This document shows positions 43,610 to 55,256 of a DNA stretch of 64,000 bases, in pieces. Made by a program: the position numbers and the translations under genes. The DNA lies in contig JBBHKE010001172.1 of the NCBI GenBank assembly GCA_037447655.1, positions 1-64,000 of the forward strand, written 5' to 3'. Source of the DNA: Zygnema cylindricum. Taxonomy: Eukaryota; Streptophyta; Zygnematophyceae; Zygnematales; Zygnemataceae. The notes under the pieces were generated by a model that was not told the DNA's origin, did not search any database, and saw only the letters and a program-made list of their open reading frames with translations. The stretch's first letter is position 1. Each line of letters opens with the position of its first letter.

Positions 43610-45785
43610 AGTGCCCTAAGGGTATGTCTCCATGTGCCTAAGTAAGGGTTTTTTTTATGTCGTTTTCCTCCAAAACTTAGCGTCGTGCCGCTTAAATTAC
43701 AACTGTACAAATAAATCGATAAAACCAGAAGTGCAATTTGGTGCATCGTCAAAAATAGAATGTACTACATGTATGTATTGTATTTTGTCTCTCAATCGTA
43801 ACCGTCTGATCACAATCCAATAAGGTTTCACGAATAATAATGTTATAACTGGCGAAAAAAACGTAAACAATAATAAAGGTACACGGTCTTCATCCATTGC
43901 TAGTAAAGGAACTATAAGGTGCAAATTCGCAATCAAAGCGCATAACATCAGTTTAGTGTGGGGATGCACGTCGTATTCTTGTCCATCTTTTAGAAAAAGT
44001 TGTACCTTTTCTCTCATACAATTATGAACAATATTTACTGATTTTCAAGTAGTCGTAACCTAATTAGTGCTATTAACACCAATAACGATGAGTAGTTAAC
44101 TAATTGGTGAATATAAAAATAAAAGAAAGTTGTCACTCGACATACGTGTGAAATCTCTTTATATTCATATATATTCGGTCGATATCTTTACACCCTAAAA
44201 ACAATACGAATTATTGTGAAAACGGTATAGCATACCCAATAATTTTTGTTGTAATTTCAATGTCCATAGTCATCTACCACCAGCTTGGCCGAAAATTCCA
44301 CAATTCATATTTCAATCCCTCCTACTTGTAATAAAAGTTGGCAAGGTAGCAATATTAGAGTGTTTGCCGTCAAATATTGCTCTCGTAATAATGAAATTTT
44401 TATAATTATTTGCGGAGTTGTTGAACAACCTTTTGGACCCCCACTTCAAACCACAAAAATTTATGAGCCCAAAATGTTCAAATGTTTGTCGTTCAAGCCG
44501 CTTGTTTAATTACAAGACAACCTGTTAAAGTTTTTTATCTCCCTCCTCGACCCAAGTCTTGAGGCTTCAAGCCATCGGGTGACTCGGTTCCCCTCCATGG
44601 TGTTGAGAAGGACCCTTAGTGATGTGGTCCTCACGGATCCGACTAAGACACATACATACACGGTGTAGCAAACGTCTTTGCGCATCGACAAATTGTGCAA
44701 CATTGTCCTGTTGGAAAAGTTAAAAAAAAATGATATTACCATATCGTGCGTGAATTTCACATGATAGAAATTCAAGTGACTTATTTGTAAGGTCATTTGG
44801 GTCCCGTTGTGCTTCACGTGGCCATTACTTGCGGCCATTTTTTTTAGAAAGTACGAATTCGATCTTTTGGCCGGATTGAAAGCCTTAAAGACAAAAAATA
44901 ATTACGAGCTTAAAAGCGCAAACAAACATACACGTGAACCAATGTAATGCGGAACACGACATACGTGGACAATAATCAACCCATCACGGTTCGGAAAAAA
45001 CCATACAACGACAATTAGACTAATAAATCATCAATTTAAAGCCACGCTGTCAAATATCGAGACTGTACGCGTGAAATTTGTTCGAACATAGATTGTAGAT
45101 GCAAGCTCGTGACTCTCCGCTGTAACTGTCAATGAAGACAATAAGTGCTTGGCCGTAGAAGTTAATTAAATTGTTTTTTTGAGTTATGTACTTTTCACAT
45201 AATATTAATTACAAGTTAGGCTTAGGTAATTGTGGGCACGATGATACACTACACCATGAATCGCTTATAGTGATAAGAAATTATTAGTGTAAAAAAACAA
45301 TCAGTGTTAATGATTAAATTTTGGGTTCAAGGGCCTAACGCCAACAAACATTACCACTAACCTATCCATTTAAGACTAATTTGGATACACATACCCATAG
45401 TGAAGCCACTATAGCATGTGTTCACATTATCGACGATTGAACATGTGAGAACAGGTTCCCAAGATTTGCTTCCGTTTTTATGACCGGGGCGCTTTTTCAT
45501 ATTGACGCACCCACTTTTTTCTTGTCGACGCCTTTTTTTGATACTCTTTTTGTACGAATGTACGAAATAACTAGCAAATTTAGTACTGGCTGACACATTT
45601 AGTATATAACACTATTCTAAAACCGCCCGAATCAAAGTTATTAACTCTAATTAAACCGTACCATTAGTTACGTAAAGGAAAAACGAGTATTATTAATTTT
45701 ATTTAAGGTTTAATGCTAAAAAATTAGGGGTACGAATATAGTGTTATTAGCGCATAAAATAATAATTATGGGCCAACTTTATTAA
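43610..45785. other. No gene recognised; several repeat scraps
   Basis: 43650-43680 repeats the TCCAAAACTTAGCG word of family R. About 45250-45690 matches 2700-3190 and begins CACTACACCATGAATCG. A minus ORF at 44506-44838 (110 codons) and a plus ORF at 44285-44509 show no recognisable domain; together they may be a decayed transposase, but nothing supports that directly. Confidence 0.4.
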
Positions 45786-45789
45786 AAAG

Positions 45790-46534
45790 CGCGATGGTAA
45801 ACCATCTGAGTCCATAGGATCAAAAAGAAGTAGCATTGCAAAAACTAAAAAACCACAAAACGAGGGAATAAACAAAAAAGAAAATCAAGGCAAAAACGAC
45901 GAAAATACGAAGGGATGGCAAGGAAGTCGAAAACACCCAAAAAAGCAAAACCCAACAAACAAAACATCAAAGGAACAAACTAACACATAGCAAAAGACCC
46001 CCAAAAGAACTAAAAATCTACGGAAAGCAACCATGTAAGTCCCCAATTCCAGGAGGAGCAGGAGGAGGAAGTTCCGGAACACGCCGTCGATCCATAACGG
46101 CAATAGACGATCAAAGTAACATAGAAGCCAACACCCGTTGTAGGGCCACGGAAAACGTTGACGATAAAAAGAAGTAAGGACTGAAATAAGAGGGCTCCAA
46201 GGTCTTCGCCTCTCGAATGAGCGCCGACCACAAGTACGGAAAAACTTGTCTAAAGCCACACCCAAAGAACCAATATCTCGAGCGCCATCAAAATGAAGCC
46301 ATCAATAGCGTCGCGATTGGCATAATCATGCTCCTTCATTTTAGCCGCGTCACGAGAGGTCACTCCCACATGCCGAGCCACTTGGTTGACAATTGTAGTT
46401 GAGGTGGGGTTCGCCAAAACAATGTCACCAAATGTACGACACACACCATCAAGTAGCACAAAGTCAATCCGACGCAAAGGAATAATGTGAGAGACCTCCT
46501 GACAAACAAAAAAACCCCCCTCACAAGCGATATT
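45790..46534 (-). pseudogene. LINE ORF2 C-terminal part
   Basis: Minus strand, continuing the LINE at 60739-62555 after removal of element F. Reads IPLRRIDFVLLDGVCRTFGDIVLANPTSTT, then AKMKEHDYANRDAIDGFI (frameshift near 46290), ALDKFFRTCGRRSFERRRPW and LISVLTSFYRQRF (1-nt deletion near 46155). These match the C-terminal region of plant/charophyte LINE-like proteins, where a restriction-endonuclease-like DFVLLD/DIVL segment and a Cys/Arg-rich FYRQR tail follow RT. The likely original stop is near 46108, then about 300 bp of 3' UTR. No clear poly-A tail was seen. Confidence 0.7.
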
Positions 46535-47592
46535 TGCAACTCCGAGACCTCCATAGGTCCTCAGAGTAGGCAGCTCACACGAAGCCTCTAAGATAACCCT
46601 GACCCCTTTGTGTTACAGCAAGAATAACTGCCACCCTGGCAGACAAAAAACTCTGACCACCTTCACCCTTGTGAAGGGAAGACTCCCTTGAGTCGATAGC
46701 AAAAATAATCTCTGAATTTGCTCCCTTAAGCAGTAAGTAATGGAGGGTCAAAGTTGACATTTTGTACAGAAGCTCCATGGGAGAGAGGGTCCTATCTACC
46801 AAATTTTCTTAAGTCTTATCTCTCTTTAAAACTTTATTTACTGAAGTACGACACCAATCAAAATAATGTGTAGTACAGAAAGGTACAAGTGCGGGTGTAC
46901 CTTTTGTACGACCATTGTACGACATGGACAACCAGGTGACACATGTCGTATCTTGATTCGTTCCTGTATCCTCGAAGATGGCGTAATCTAATGTGGGCGC
47001 GCCACGTGTCAATCGATGTGGCGATGACCGAAAATGGCTAAAATCATATTTCGCGATCTCGGCATCTTTCACAACCGTCCGATCAATACCGGGTTTTAAT
47101 CGTAGCCGTCATAAATCGTTGCGCGATATTTGTTTCGTTGTCGAAACAAAATGCGCGATATTCGTTTCGGAACCATACCGTACCCCGTACTTTACAAAAC
47201 TGTGTCTATGCACGACGTCTATAGTTTATGTTAAATGAATTAGTTCACGCATAATAGTTTATATATCTATCAAACCCTATATGTCTCAGCGGCGATCCTA
47301 GACCTGTAGGATAAAGCTAACCGCTAGTCGCTAGCTTGACAGACGGTAGGTACCAAGATCAAATCCTTGGTCTGCCATGTACTCTTTTAGTAAATCCACT
47401 AAAACATCTGCCAGTCTCTCTCTAGATCTCTAGATAGCACAGGCAGCCATGGCTCTATCTCCCTCTTCAACTTTCAGTGATTGCGACAAGTGTGGGAGCT
47501 GAAAATAGGAGTTATAGGCAGACCGCTTCGGCTTCCTTTTCTGCATTTAATTTTAGACCTAGAAAATACTAAAAGAACCAATAATTTCTACA
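46535..47592 (-). repeat. 3' LTR of element F
   Basis: On the minus strand TGTAGAAATTATTGG to GTCTCGGAGTTGCA. The terminal ATG is present (MEVSELQ) and opens a frame out into the LINE, but not in the LINE's own frame. A polypurine tract AAGGGGAG (minus; 47593-47600) adjoins. Confidence 0.88.
47299..47384 (+). ncRNA. tRNA-like block, antisense to F 3' LTR
   Basis: Plus strand: GGATAAAGCTAACCGC (A-box-like), then T-arm ACCAAG-ATCAAAT-CCTTGGT with a fully paired stem, and TTTT at about 47384. Antisense to element F. Confidence 0.5.
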
Positions 47593-47605
47593 CTCCCCTT
47601 ATTTT

Positions 47606-48801
47606 CTAGTCACCTTTTAATTTCAGACCACACTCCTCCTTGCAGAAAATTAGCTTAGGGGAAGGCACAAGTTTGGTCATCATATCTGCTACCATTTCAC
47701 TATCTGGTTTATATTCTAAACTGATTATTTTGTCTTGTGCCTTTTCCCTAACGAAGCTAAGTCTAATGTCCATATGTTTTGCTTTAAAATGGTGTTTAAG
47801 ATTGGCAGAAATGGCAATAGTTGCATGATTCTCACAAAACACTTTTGGAACACCACTCTTAAGATGACCAAGTTCACCAAGCAAGGACTTGACCCTTATT
47901 AATTCTTTTACAGCAGAGCAAGAGGCCATGTACTCAGCCTCCATGGTAGAAGCCATGTACTCAGCCTCCATGGTAGACTGAGCAATGACCTTTTGCTGTT
48001 TGCTGCTCCACTAGCAAGCCCCATCACCCATATACAATACAAACCCAGCCGTGCATCTCTTTATAAGAGCATCCCCATAGCTAGCATCACTTCAAGTGGT
48101 GATGTAAGTATTGTTCCCACCCAAATGCAACCATAAATATCTAGTCCCCATGAGATATCTAAGGACTCTCTTAGCTGCCTCCCAAACTTTTTTAGTGGGA
48201 GCATTCACACTCGTACTTTGTACTCGTACAACTGCGGCTATGTGCGGACGGGTAAAATTCATGAAATATATTAAGTTGCCCACTACTTGTCTATAACGGA
48301 TGGTCTGCATAAATCTTTTATTTTCCGGACCTACCTCATCATCCAAGATTATAACTCCCTCTTCCACACTCCCCTCACTTCCCTTTCTTTAGTTTCATAG
48401 GAGTGGTACAACTATTAGCCTTGTCCATTTGGAATCTTTCTAACATGTTTCCAATGGCCTCTTTTTGAGTTAATCTTATTATCTTTCTATCTCTGTCTCT
48501 CTCTACCTGAATTCCCAAAATATACCTTGCTTCTCTCATATCTCATATCTTCCTTTTAGATCATTTTTCAACTCGTTTATTTTATCTATAGATTTACTTA
48601 AAAGAAGGAAATCATCAACATAAATTGCAATAAAATTAATTCCTTCCCCATATTTAAAAAAATAGATTGAGTGATCTGAGCTGATCCGAATATATCCAAA
48701 ACCTGTAAGAAACTCATCGAGCTTCTTGTTCCATTTGAGCCCAAACAAAGATTTGATCAATCGACATACTTGGCTCTCCTCCCCTTGCTCCTCAAATCCT
48801 T
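47606..48801 (-). pseudogene. Element F RT C-terminal part and RNase H
   Basis: Resumes after element H at EGFEEQGEESQVCRLIKSL. The GLKQAPRQWNKKL motif is shortened to GLKWNKKL by a 15-bp deletion. Catalytic YVDD at 48610-48621 (minus, AIYVDDFLLLSKS). Frame shifts near 48540 and 48370; then YRQVVGNLIYFMNFTRP and WEAAKRVLRYL. RNase H has EAEYMAS twice because of a 27-bp tandem duplication (47925-47951, 47952-47978), and FCENHATIA in place of FCDNQAAIA, which changes a catalytic Asp to Glu. Ends at 47606. Confidence 0.87.
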
Positions 48802-48806
48802 CGAGA

Positions 48807-49853
48807 TGAAACTCTGAGACCTCCATAAGTCCTCAGAGTAGACAGCTTCCAAGAAGCCTCTAGGATAATTCTGACCCCTTTGTGTTTAAGCAAAAATAAC
48901 TGCCACCCTGGCAGACAAAAACTCTGACCACCTTCACCCCTGTGAAGACAAGACTCCCTTGAGTCGATAACAAAAAGAATCTCTGAATTTGCTCCCCTGA
49001 GCAGTAAGTTATGAAGGGTCAAAGTTGACCTTTTGTACAGAAGCTCTCTGGGAGAGAGGGTCCTATCTCCTAATTTTTCTAAGTCTTATCTCTCTCACAG
49101 ACTCTATCTACCGATGTTCGGAACCAATCAGAATACAGTTCCGTACGCAAAAGTACAGCTGCCGGTGTACTTTATGTACGAACATTGTACGACATGTCCC
49201 AAATGTCGACACATGTCATATCCGGATTCGGTGCCATAATCTCCGGAGATTCCACAATCCAACGTAATTTCGCCACGCGTCATCCGATGTGGCGATGACC
49301 ACAAACCGCCGAAATCTTCCTCCGCGATCTCGGCGCTAATTCTGGTCGTCCGATTAGAATCTAATTTAATCGTAGCCGTAATAAATACATGCGCGGTATT
49401 CGTTTCACTTACTAAATAAAATGCGCGATATTGATTTTGTGAATGTACCGAATTCCGTACTTATACATTACCGGATCTATGTATACCGTACACAGTTACA
49501 GTTAAATGATTTAACCTACGTATTAATGTTTAAATTAATATCGTACTATATGTTACGTAAGACTACTCCTAGACCTAACGGCTAAGGCTACCGGCTATCT
49601 ACTATCTGTCGGCCGTCAGGTACCAGGATCAAATCCTGTGGCCGGATTACCTTTTAGTACATAATCCCTAAACTAGTATAAATTTCCCGTAAACCTCAGG
49701 ATAGCCTAGGTAGCCATGGCTCTAGCTTCCTCTCCAATTTCTCAGTGACTGCGACAAGTTTGAGAGTTGGAGAGAGAAGTTAGAGGTAGACTGCCTCGGC
49801 TTCTTTATTTCTATTCAAACCTAGAAAATACTTTAAAACCATTAGTTTATACA
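48807..49853 (-). repeat. 3' LTR of element H
   Basis: On the minus strand TGTATAAACTAATGG to GTCTCAGAGTTTCA. The terminal ATG reads MEVSEF and continues in frame into F's RT (HLEGFEEQGEE), a chimeric ORF of 96 codons (48536-48826). Polypurine tract at 49854-49861 (minus AAGGGGAG). Confidence 0.93.
49567..49655 (+). ncRNA. tRNA-like block, antisense to H 3' LTR
   Basis: Plus strand: CCTAACGGCTAAGGC (D-arm/A-box-like), CCGGCTATC, then T-arm CCAGG-ATCAAAT-CCTGT and TTTT at 49652-49655. One of the most tRNA-like copies. Confidence 0.5.
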
Positions 49854-49866
49854 CTCCCCTTATTTT

Positions 49867-51822
49867 CTAGTCAATCTTTAATTTCAGACCACACTTCTCC
49901 CTGCAGAAAATTAGCTTAGGGGAAGGCACAAGTTTGGTCATCATATCTGCTACCATCTCACTATCTGGTCGGTACTCTAAACTGATTATTTTATTTTCTA
50001 CTTTCTCTCTAACAAAGCTGAGTCTAATGTCCATGTGTTTGGCTTTAAAATGATGTTTAGGATTGGCAGAAATAGCAATTGCTGCCTGATTATCACAAAA
50101 TATTTTCTGCACACCACTCTTAAGATGACCAAGCTCACCAAGTAAAGACTTGACCCACATCAATTCTTTTACAGCAGAGCAAGAGGCCATATACTCAGCC
50201 TCCATGGTGGACTGAGCAATAACCTTTTGTTGTTTGCTACTCCAACAGCAAGCCGCATCACCCACATATAATACATATCCAGAAGTGCATCTCCTCATCG
50301 GAGCATCACCATAACTAGCATCACTCCAAGTAGTGATGTCAGTATTCTCCCCACCCAAATGCAACCATAGATCCCTAATTCCTATCAAGTATCTAAGAAC
50401 TCTCTTAGCTGCCTCCCAATCCTTCTTAGTGGGAGCATTTAGACTTCTACTCAGCACTCCTACAGCTGCAGCTAAATCCGGTCGGGTATAATTCATAAAA
50501 TATATTAGACTTCCCACTACTTGCCTGTAAGGAATAGTCTGCATGAACTTCTGTTCTTCAGGAGATAATTCCTCGTCTAAGACTATGACTCCTTCTTCCT
50601 CACTCCCCTCACTTCCCTTCTTCAATTCCATTGGAGTTGTACAACTATTAGCTTTAACGATTTGAAATTTTTCAAGCATATTCCCTATTGCCTCCTTTTG
50701 AGTCAATCTTATAATTTTTCATTTTCGGTCTCTCTCTACTTGAATTCCCAAAATATATTTTGCTTCCCCCATATCCTTCATTTCAAATCTCCCCTTAAGA
50801 TCGGTTCTCAGTTTATTAATTTTTTCCATTGATTTACTTAAAACAAGCAAATCATCAACATAAATTGCAATAAATATAAAACCTTCCTTATCTTCGAAAA
50901 CATAGATTGACTGATCTGAGCTGATCCGGATATATCCCAGACCGGTAAGAAACTCATCAAGCTTCTTATTCCACTGTCGAGGCGCCTGTTTCAAACCATA
51001 AAGAGATTTAATCAGCCGGCATACCTTACTCTCCTCTCCTTCTTCCACAAACCCTTCGGGTTGTCGCATGAAGATCTCCTCTTCCAATTCTCCATGCAAA
51101 AAGGTTGTTTTGATGTCCATCTGGTGCACTTCCATGTCTTCCGCTGCTGCCAAGCTGAGAAGTATGCGGACGGAGGGAAATCTGACCACCGGGGCAAAGG
51201 TTTCCTCGTAGTCAATTCCCTCCCTTTGTGTAAATCCCTTTGCCACTAGTCGGGCCTTGTAGCGCTCGATTGTGTTATCTGGGTTCAGTTTTAATTTGAA
51301 AACCCACTTACAACCGATTGGTTTTCGGTTAGGTGGACAATCCACCAGCTCCCAAGTATCGGCTGCCATAATTGAGGCCATCCCTTCATTGATGGCTGTC
51401 TTCCACCGATTTCTTTCTGGACAAGTCATCGCCTCTCCATAAGTTTGAGGTTCATCTTGATGAGATAGTTTAGTTACCTTGTTATTAACCTGTTTTTCTT
51501 GCAGTCTTTTACTACTTCTCCTTCCCCCCTCAAAATCTGATGCCGGAATAGATGGTTCTCGTGGATTCTTTCGAACGAACTCAGTTTCTCCCCTATCCCT
51601 TGATTCCGAGTCAATTTCCACCACGTCTTCCGCTTCGGGTAGAGTTGTCATTGGAGTTTCCACAGCCGAGTCCTTTTCAGTCTGATTTGTACCTGCAAGA
51701 ATGTCATCGTCTCTAAAACCTGGATAGTTAGGAAGCTCAAAGTCATCAGAATTTTCTGACTCAAATCTGATTTTTACTGACTTTGTATATTTGAAGGGAT
51801 CCACACACTTTCCTTCATCCAT
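49867..51822 (-). pseudogene. Element H reverse transcriptase and RNase H
   Basis: Open in two blocks in one frame, 51822-50719 and 50706-49867, separated by TGA near 50719 (RDRK-stop-KIIRLTQ; Arg or Asn expected). Linker with ASDFEGGRRSSKRLQE, then RT: WELVDCPPNRKPIGCKWVFK, RYKARLVAKGFTQ, HQMDIKTTFLHGELEEEIF, SLYGLKQAPRQWN, catalytic YVDD at 50851-50862 (minus), and YRQVVGSLIYFMNYTRP. RNase H has TWSDASYGD, EAEYMASCSAVKELMW, FCDNQAAIAI and HFKAKHMDIRL with catalytic Asp and Glu kept. Stop at 49867, 6 bp before the polypurine tract. The best-preserved RT/RNase H in the nest. Confidence 0.93.
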
Positions 51823-53199
51823 AACTACTAGATGCTTTACTAAGATTATATCTTCTCTTTTTAGATCATAAACTCTATATCCTTTAACATCCTCATCATA
51901 TCCTAATAAGTATCACGGTTTTCCTTTAGGATTTAGCTTCCAATTAGATCGATCTGTATCTAGACTGAATACTTGACTGCCGAAAACCTTTAAATGAGAT
52001 AAGTCTGGTTTCCGGCCTGTCCATCTCTCATAAGGTGTTTGATCTTTTATAGCTGAAGTAAGAACTCTATTTTTTGACGTAATTAGCAGAGTTCATTGCT
52101 TCTGCCCAAAACCTTTTTCCTATCTTTTTATCCGACAACATACTTCTAGCACTATCACTTAGTGTTCTATTTAACCTTTCAGCTACCCCATTCTGTTCCG
52201 AATTTTCTGGAACTGTCTTTTGGTGTTGAACCCCATCTCCCCTCAAAAAATCCTCAAACTGGTTAGAAGTATACTCTCCACCATTGTCACTCCTTACTCT
52301 CTTGATTGGAGTTTCATGGAGTTTTTCGCTCCATGATTTATATTGTCTAAAACAGTCCTCAGCCTGTGACTTGTTTTTCAAAAAATATACTCGGGAATAC
52401 CGAGACCAATCATCAATTATAGTCATCATAAATCTCTTCCCCCCCGGTGAGGGCACTCTAGCCGGTCCCCAAATATCTGTGTGTACTAGATCTAGAAGTT
52501 TTTCTCCCTTGTAGGTGGCTGTTTTAGGAAAGGGTAATCTGTGTGCTTTACCTTGAGCACACCCACTACAATCACTTATATCATCACTCTCACTGAACTG
52601 AATCCCTTCCACCACTCCCATCTTTTTCATCTCTCTTAACTTATCTAGATTCACATGCCCAAGCCTCTTATGCCACATCATAATATCATGAACACCAGCA
52701 TAATAAAGTTTCTTCGTTTCATTACTTAAGATCAGCCTAAACATCCCATGGCTACCTTTCTCAGCAATGAAATAGACATCCTCCTCAAAACTAGCAGTAA
52801 AGACTCCTTCCCTAGTGCTAGTAAAAAAACCCTTATCATCTAATACAGATGTAGAGATAAGGTTTTTGTTCAGCTCCGGGATAAACAATACATCGGAGAA
52901 TGTTAATATGGATGTCTTTCCTTCTACTAACACTTTCAGATCTACCGATCCTACAAGAGTAGTGGTGACTATCCTCCCATCCCCGTACTCTATCTCTACG
53001 GTGGGAATCTTTCTTATCTTAGTGAACAAGTGCCTATCCTTACACATGTGCATTGAGGCACCTGAATCTATAATCCAGCCTGCTTCACCTTTCAATCCAC
53101 CGTAAGCACATTTCTGCCTTCGTGGAATTTCAACCTCAGTTTTCGCCTCCAACTCCTCATCCAAAAGGAGCTCATCGTCCTCGTCCTCGGATTCCGTCT
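51823..53199 (-). pseudogene. Element H protease and integrase
   Basis: Protease site WIIDSGASMHMC near 53070 (minus). Integrase zinc region MWHKRLGHVNLDK ... CSGCAQGK near 52555-52680, catalytic HTDIWGP (52490), RSDNGGEYTS (52290) and SEQNGVAERLNR (52195). The frame is lost near 52070, where a run of A has gained one base (NYVKK then stop; NYVKNR expected). A TGA replaces a Gly codon near 51914 in KGKPGYLLGYDE. The open block is 53812-52067 (581 codons, shared with the end of Gag). Confidence 0.92.
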
Positions 53200-54225
53200 C
53201 AAGTACCTGTGTGACAAGGGCCTTTTTCTTTCCTCTCGGGGTACCACCGGTCTGCCCCTCCTTTAACCGAAGCTCGGTTAGCTTGGTGCACTCTGCCATA
53301 TAGTGCCCAGGTTTCTTACAAAAATGACATAAACCTTTGGGAGCCCTTGGTTCGAACTCGTCAACCTGTTTTTTCTGCTCCCTACCCCCATAGTTTCCGA
53401 CTAGTTTCCGGGAATCCTTGTTCCTCCAATCGGTCGCTGTTGCCAAGGCTTGGCCACTCTTTCCTCCCCTTCGGATCTCAATCGTATTCTCTCGAACGAG
53501 AATCATCCCTACCACTGAGTTCCATATCCACCTTAAGTCCGGCAAGTCCTGCACACGGTTGACTATGTTCTCGAACTCATCAGGTAACTTCATTAGTAAA
53601 CAGTTAACCTTTTCTTTTTCACTAAAAACTTTACCCGCACTCTCTAGCTTCATGAAGAGTGTAGCAAGCTCATTGCAAAAATCCAACATATTTCCCCCTT
53701 TGTATACATACTCCTTAACTTTCTGATCAGCCAACTGTTGTTGCTGAATCGTACCACTTCGGTACATCTCTATGAGAGCCATCCAAAGATCGGATGCCCT
53801 CTCTACCTGCAAATGAGGACATGCAAGTCCTTAAGTGAGATGGCGTAGGATGAAGTGCTTTGCCGCCATATTGTTGAAGTCCCAGCTTTCAGTATCATTC
53901 TCCTCGTTCGTCGGAATGGTGACATGAATGCTAAACCAGTTGCTATTGGTGTGGTCGCCTCCTTCTCCTTTCCTTTGTCCACCACCTCTCCTTCCTTTGT
54001 TTCCTCCGTTGAAGGTGAATCCTCTTTCCTGGTGAATCTGCTTCCTTTAAACCCTGGAGGAATTCCAAGACTTGATGGACGCCCCAATCGTCCACTCACT
54101 ATCCCCCAAAACCTTTTTTCGCATAGAGTTCCTATCGTCATACTTTCCCAGTATATGAAGCCAGTTCCATTAAAGATTGGTACCCTAGAGGGTGGGCCCA
54201 TAACCTGAAACTCTGAGACCTCCAT
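53200..54225 (-). pseudogene. Element H Gag (frameshift and nonsense)
   Basis: The start ATG at 54225 lies within the 5' LTR end and reads MEVSEFQVMGPPSRVPIFNG through the primer site. A 1-nt deletion near 53935 shifts the frame (MSPFRRT; MSP-I-P expected from F), and a TAA replaces a Gln codon near 53831 (HLT-stop-GLACPHLQ). The rest is open from 53812: SDLWMALIEMYRSG, YKGGNMLDFCNELATL, then zinc knuckle CHFCKKPGHYMAEC at about 53295-53336. Confidence 0.9.
54194..54205 (-). other. Primer-binding site of element H
   Basis: Minus strand GGTTATGGGCCC directly after the LTR end TTTCA; the same half-tRNA-iMet site as element B. Confidence 0.85.
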
Positions 54226-55251
54226 AAGTCCTCAGAGTGGACAGCTTCCAAGAAGCCTCTAGGATAATCCTGACCCCTTTGTGTTTCAGCAAAAATAACT
54301 GCCACCTTGGCAGACAAAAACTTTGACCACCTGCACCCATGTGAAGGCAAGACTCCCCTGAGTCGATAGCAAAAAGAATCTCTGAATTTGCTCCCCTGAG
54401 CAGTTAGTTATGGATGGTCAAAGTTGATCTTTTGTATAGAAGCTCTCTAGGAGAGAGGGTCCTATCTCCTTATTTTTCTAAGTCTTATCTCTCTCATAGA
54501 CTCTATCTACTGATGTACGGACTCAATCAGAATACAGTTCCGTACGCAAAAGTACAGCTGCCGGTGTACTTTATGTACGAACATTGTACGACATGGCCCA
54601 AATGTCGACACATGTCATATCCGGATTCGGTGCCATAATCTCCGGAGATTCCTCGATCTAATGTAATTTCGCCACGCGTCATCCGATGTGGCGATGGCCA
54701 CTAACTGCCGAAATCTTCTTTCGCTATCTCGGCGCTAATTTCGGCCGTCCGATTAGAATCTAATTTAATCGTAGCCGTAATAAATACATGCGCGGTATTC
54801 GTTTCACTTACGAAATAAATGCGCGGTATTGATTTCGTGCATGTACCGTATTCCGTACTTATACATTACCGAATCTATGTATACCGTAAACAGTTACAGT
54901 TAAATGATTTAACCTACGTATTAATGTTTAACTAAATATCGTACTATATAATACGTAACACTACTGCAAGACTTAACGGCTAAGGCTACCGGCTATTTCT
55001 AGTTTGTCGGCCGCCAGGTCCAGGATCAAATCCTGTGGCCGGCATATACCTTTTAGTAAATAATCCCTTAACTAGTATAACTTTCCCGTAAACCTCAGAT
55101 AGCCTAGGTAGCCATGGCTCTTGCTTCCTCTCCAATTTCTCAGTGACTGCGACAAGTTTGAGAGTAGGAGAGAGAAGTTAGAGGTAGACTGCCTCGGCTT
55201 CTTTATTTCTATTCAGACCTAGAAAATACTTTAAAACCATTAGTTTCTACA
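54206..55251 (-). repeat. 5' LTR of element H
   Basis: Minus strand TGTAGAAACTAATGG to GTCTCAGAGTTTCA. It contains the antisense tRNA-like block, a GGTCAACTTTGACC-type inverted repeat near 54415-54430 with one change, and the Gag ATG. Confidence 0.93.
54966..55059 (+). ncRNA. tRNA-like block, antisense to H 5' LTR
   Basis: Plus strand CTTAACGGCTAAGGC, CCGGCTATTTC, then TCCAGG-ATCAAAT-CCTGTGG and TTTT near 55052-55055. Differs from the 3' copy by a few bases, including one deletion before the T arm. Confidence 0.5.
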
Positions 55252-55256
55252 CGAGA

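Larger units (their letters stand above)
48807..55251 (-). mobile_element. Ty1/copia element H, complete, nested in F
   Basis: 6.4-kb minus-strand element with 1046-1047 bp LTRs, half-tRNA primer site, full gag-pol and polypurine tract. Perfect target duplication CGAGA (48802-48806, 55252-55256) inside F's RT, which rejoins in frame. LTRs differ at several percent by eye (roughly 94-95% identity). Lesions: two frameshifts and three nonsense codons in gag-pol; all catalytic motifs remain. It is older than B. Confidence 0.95.
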
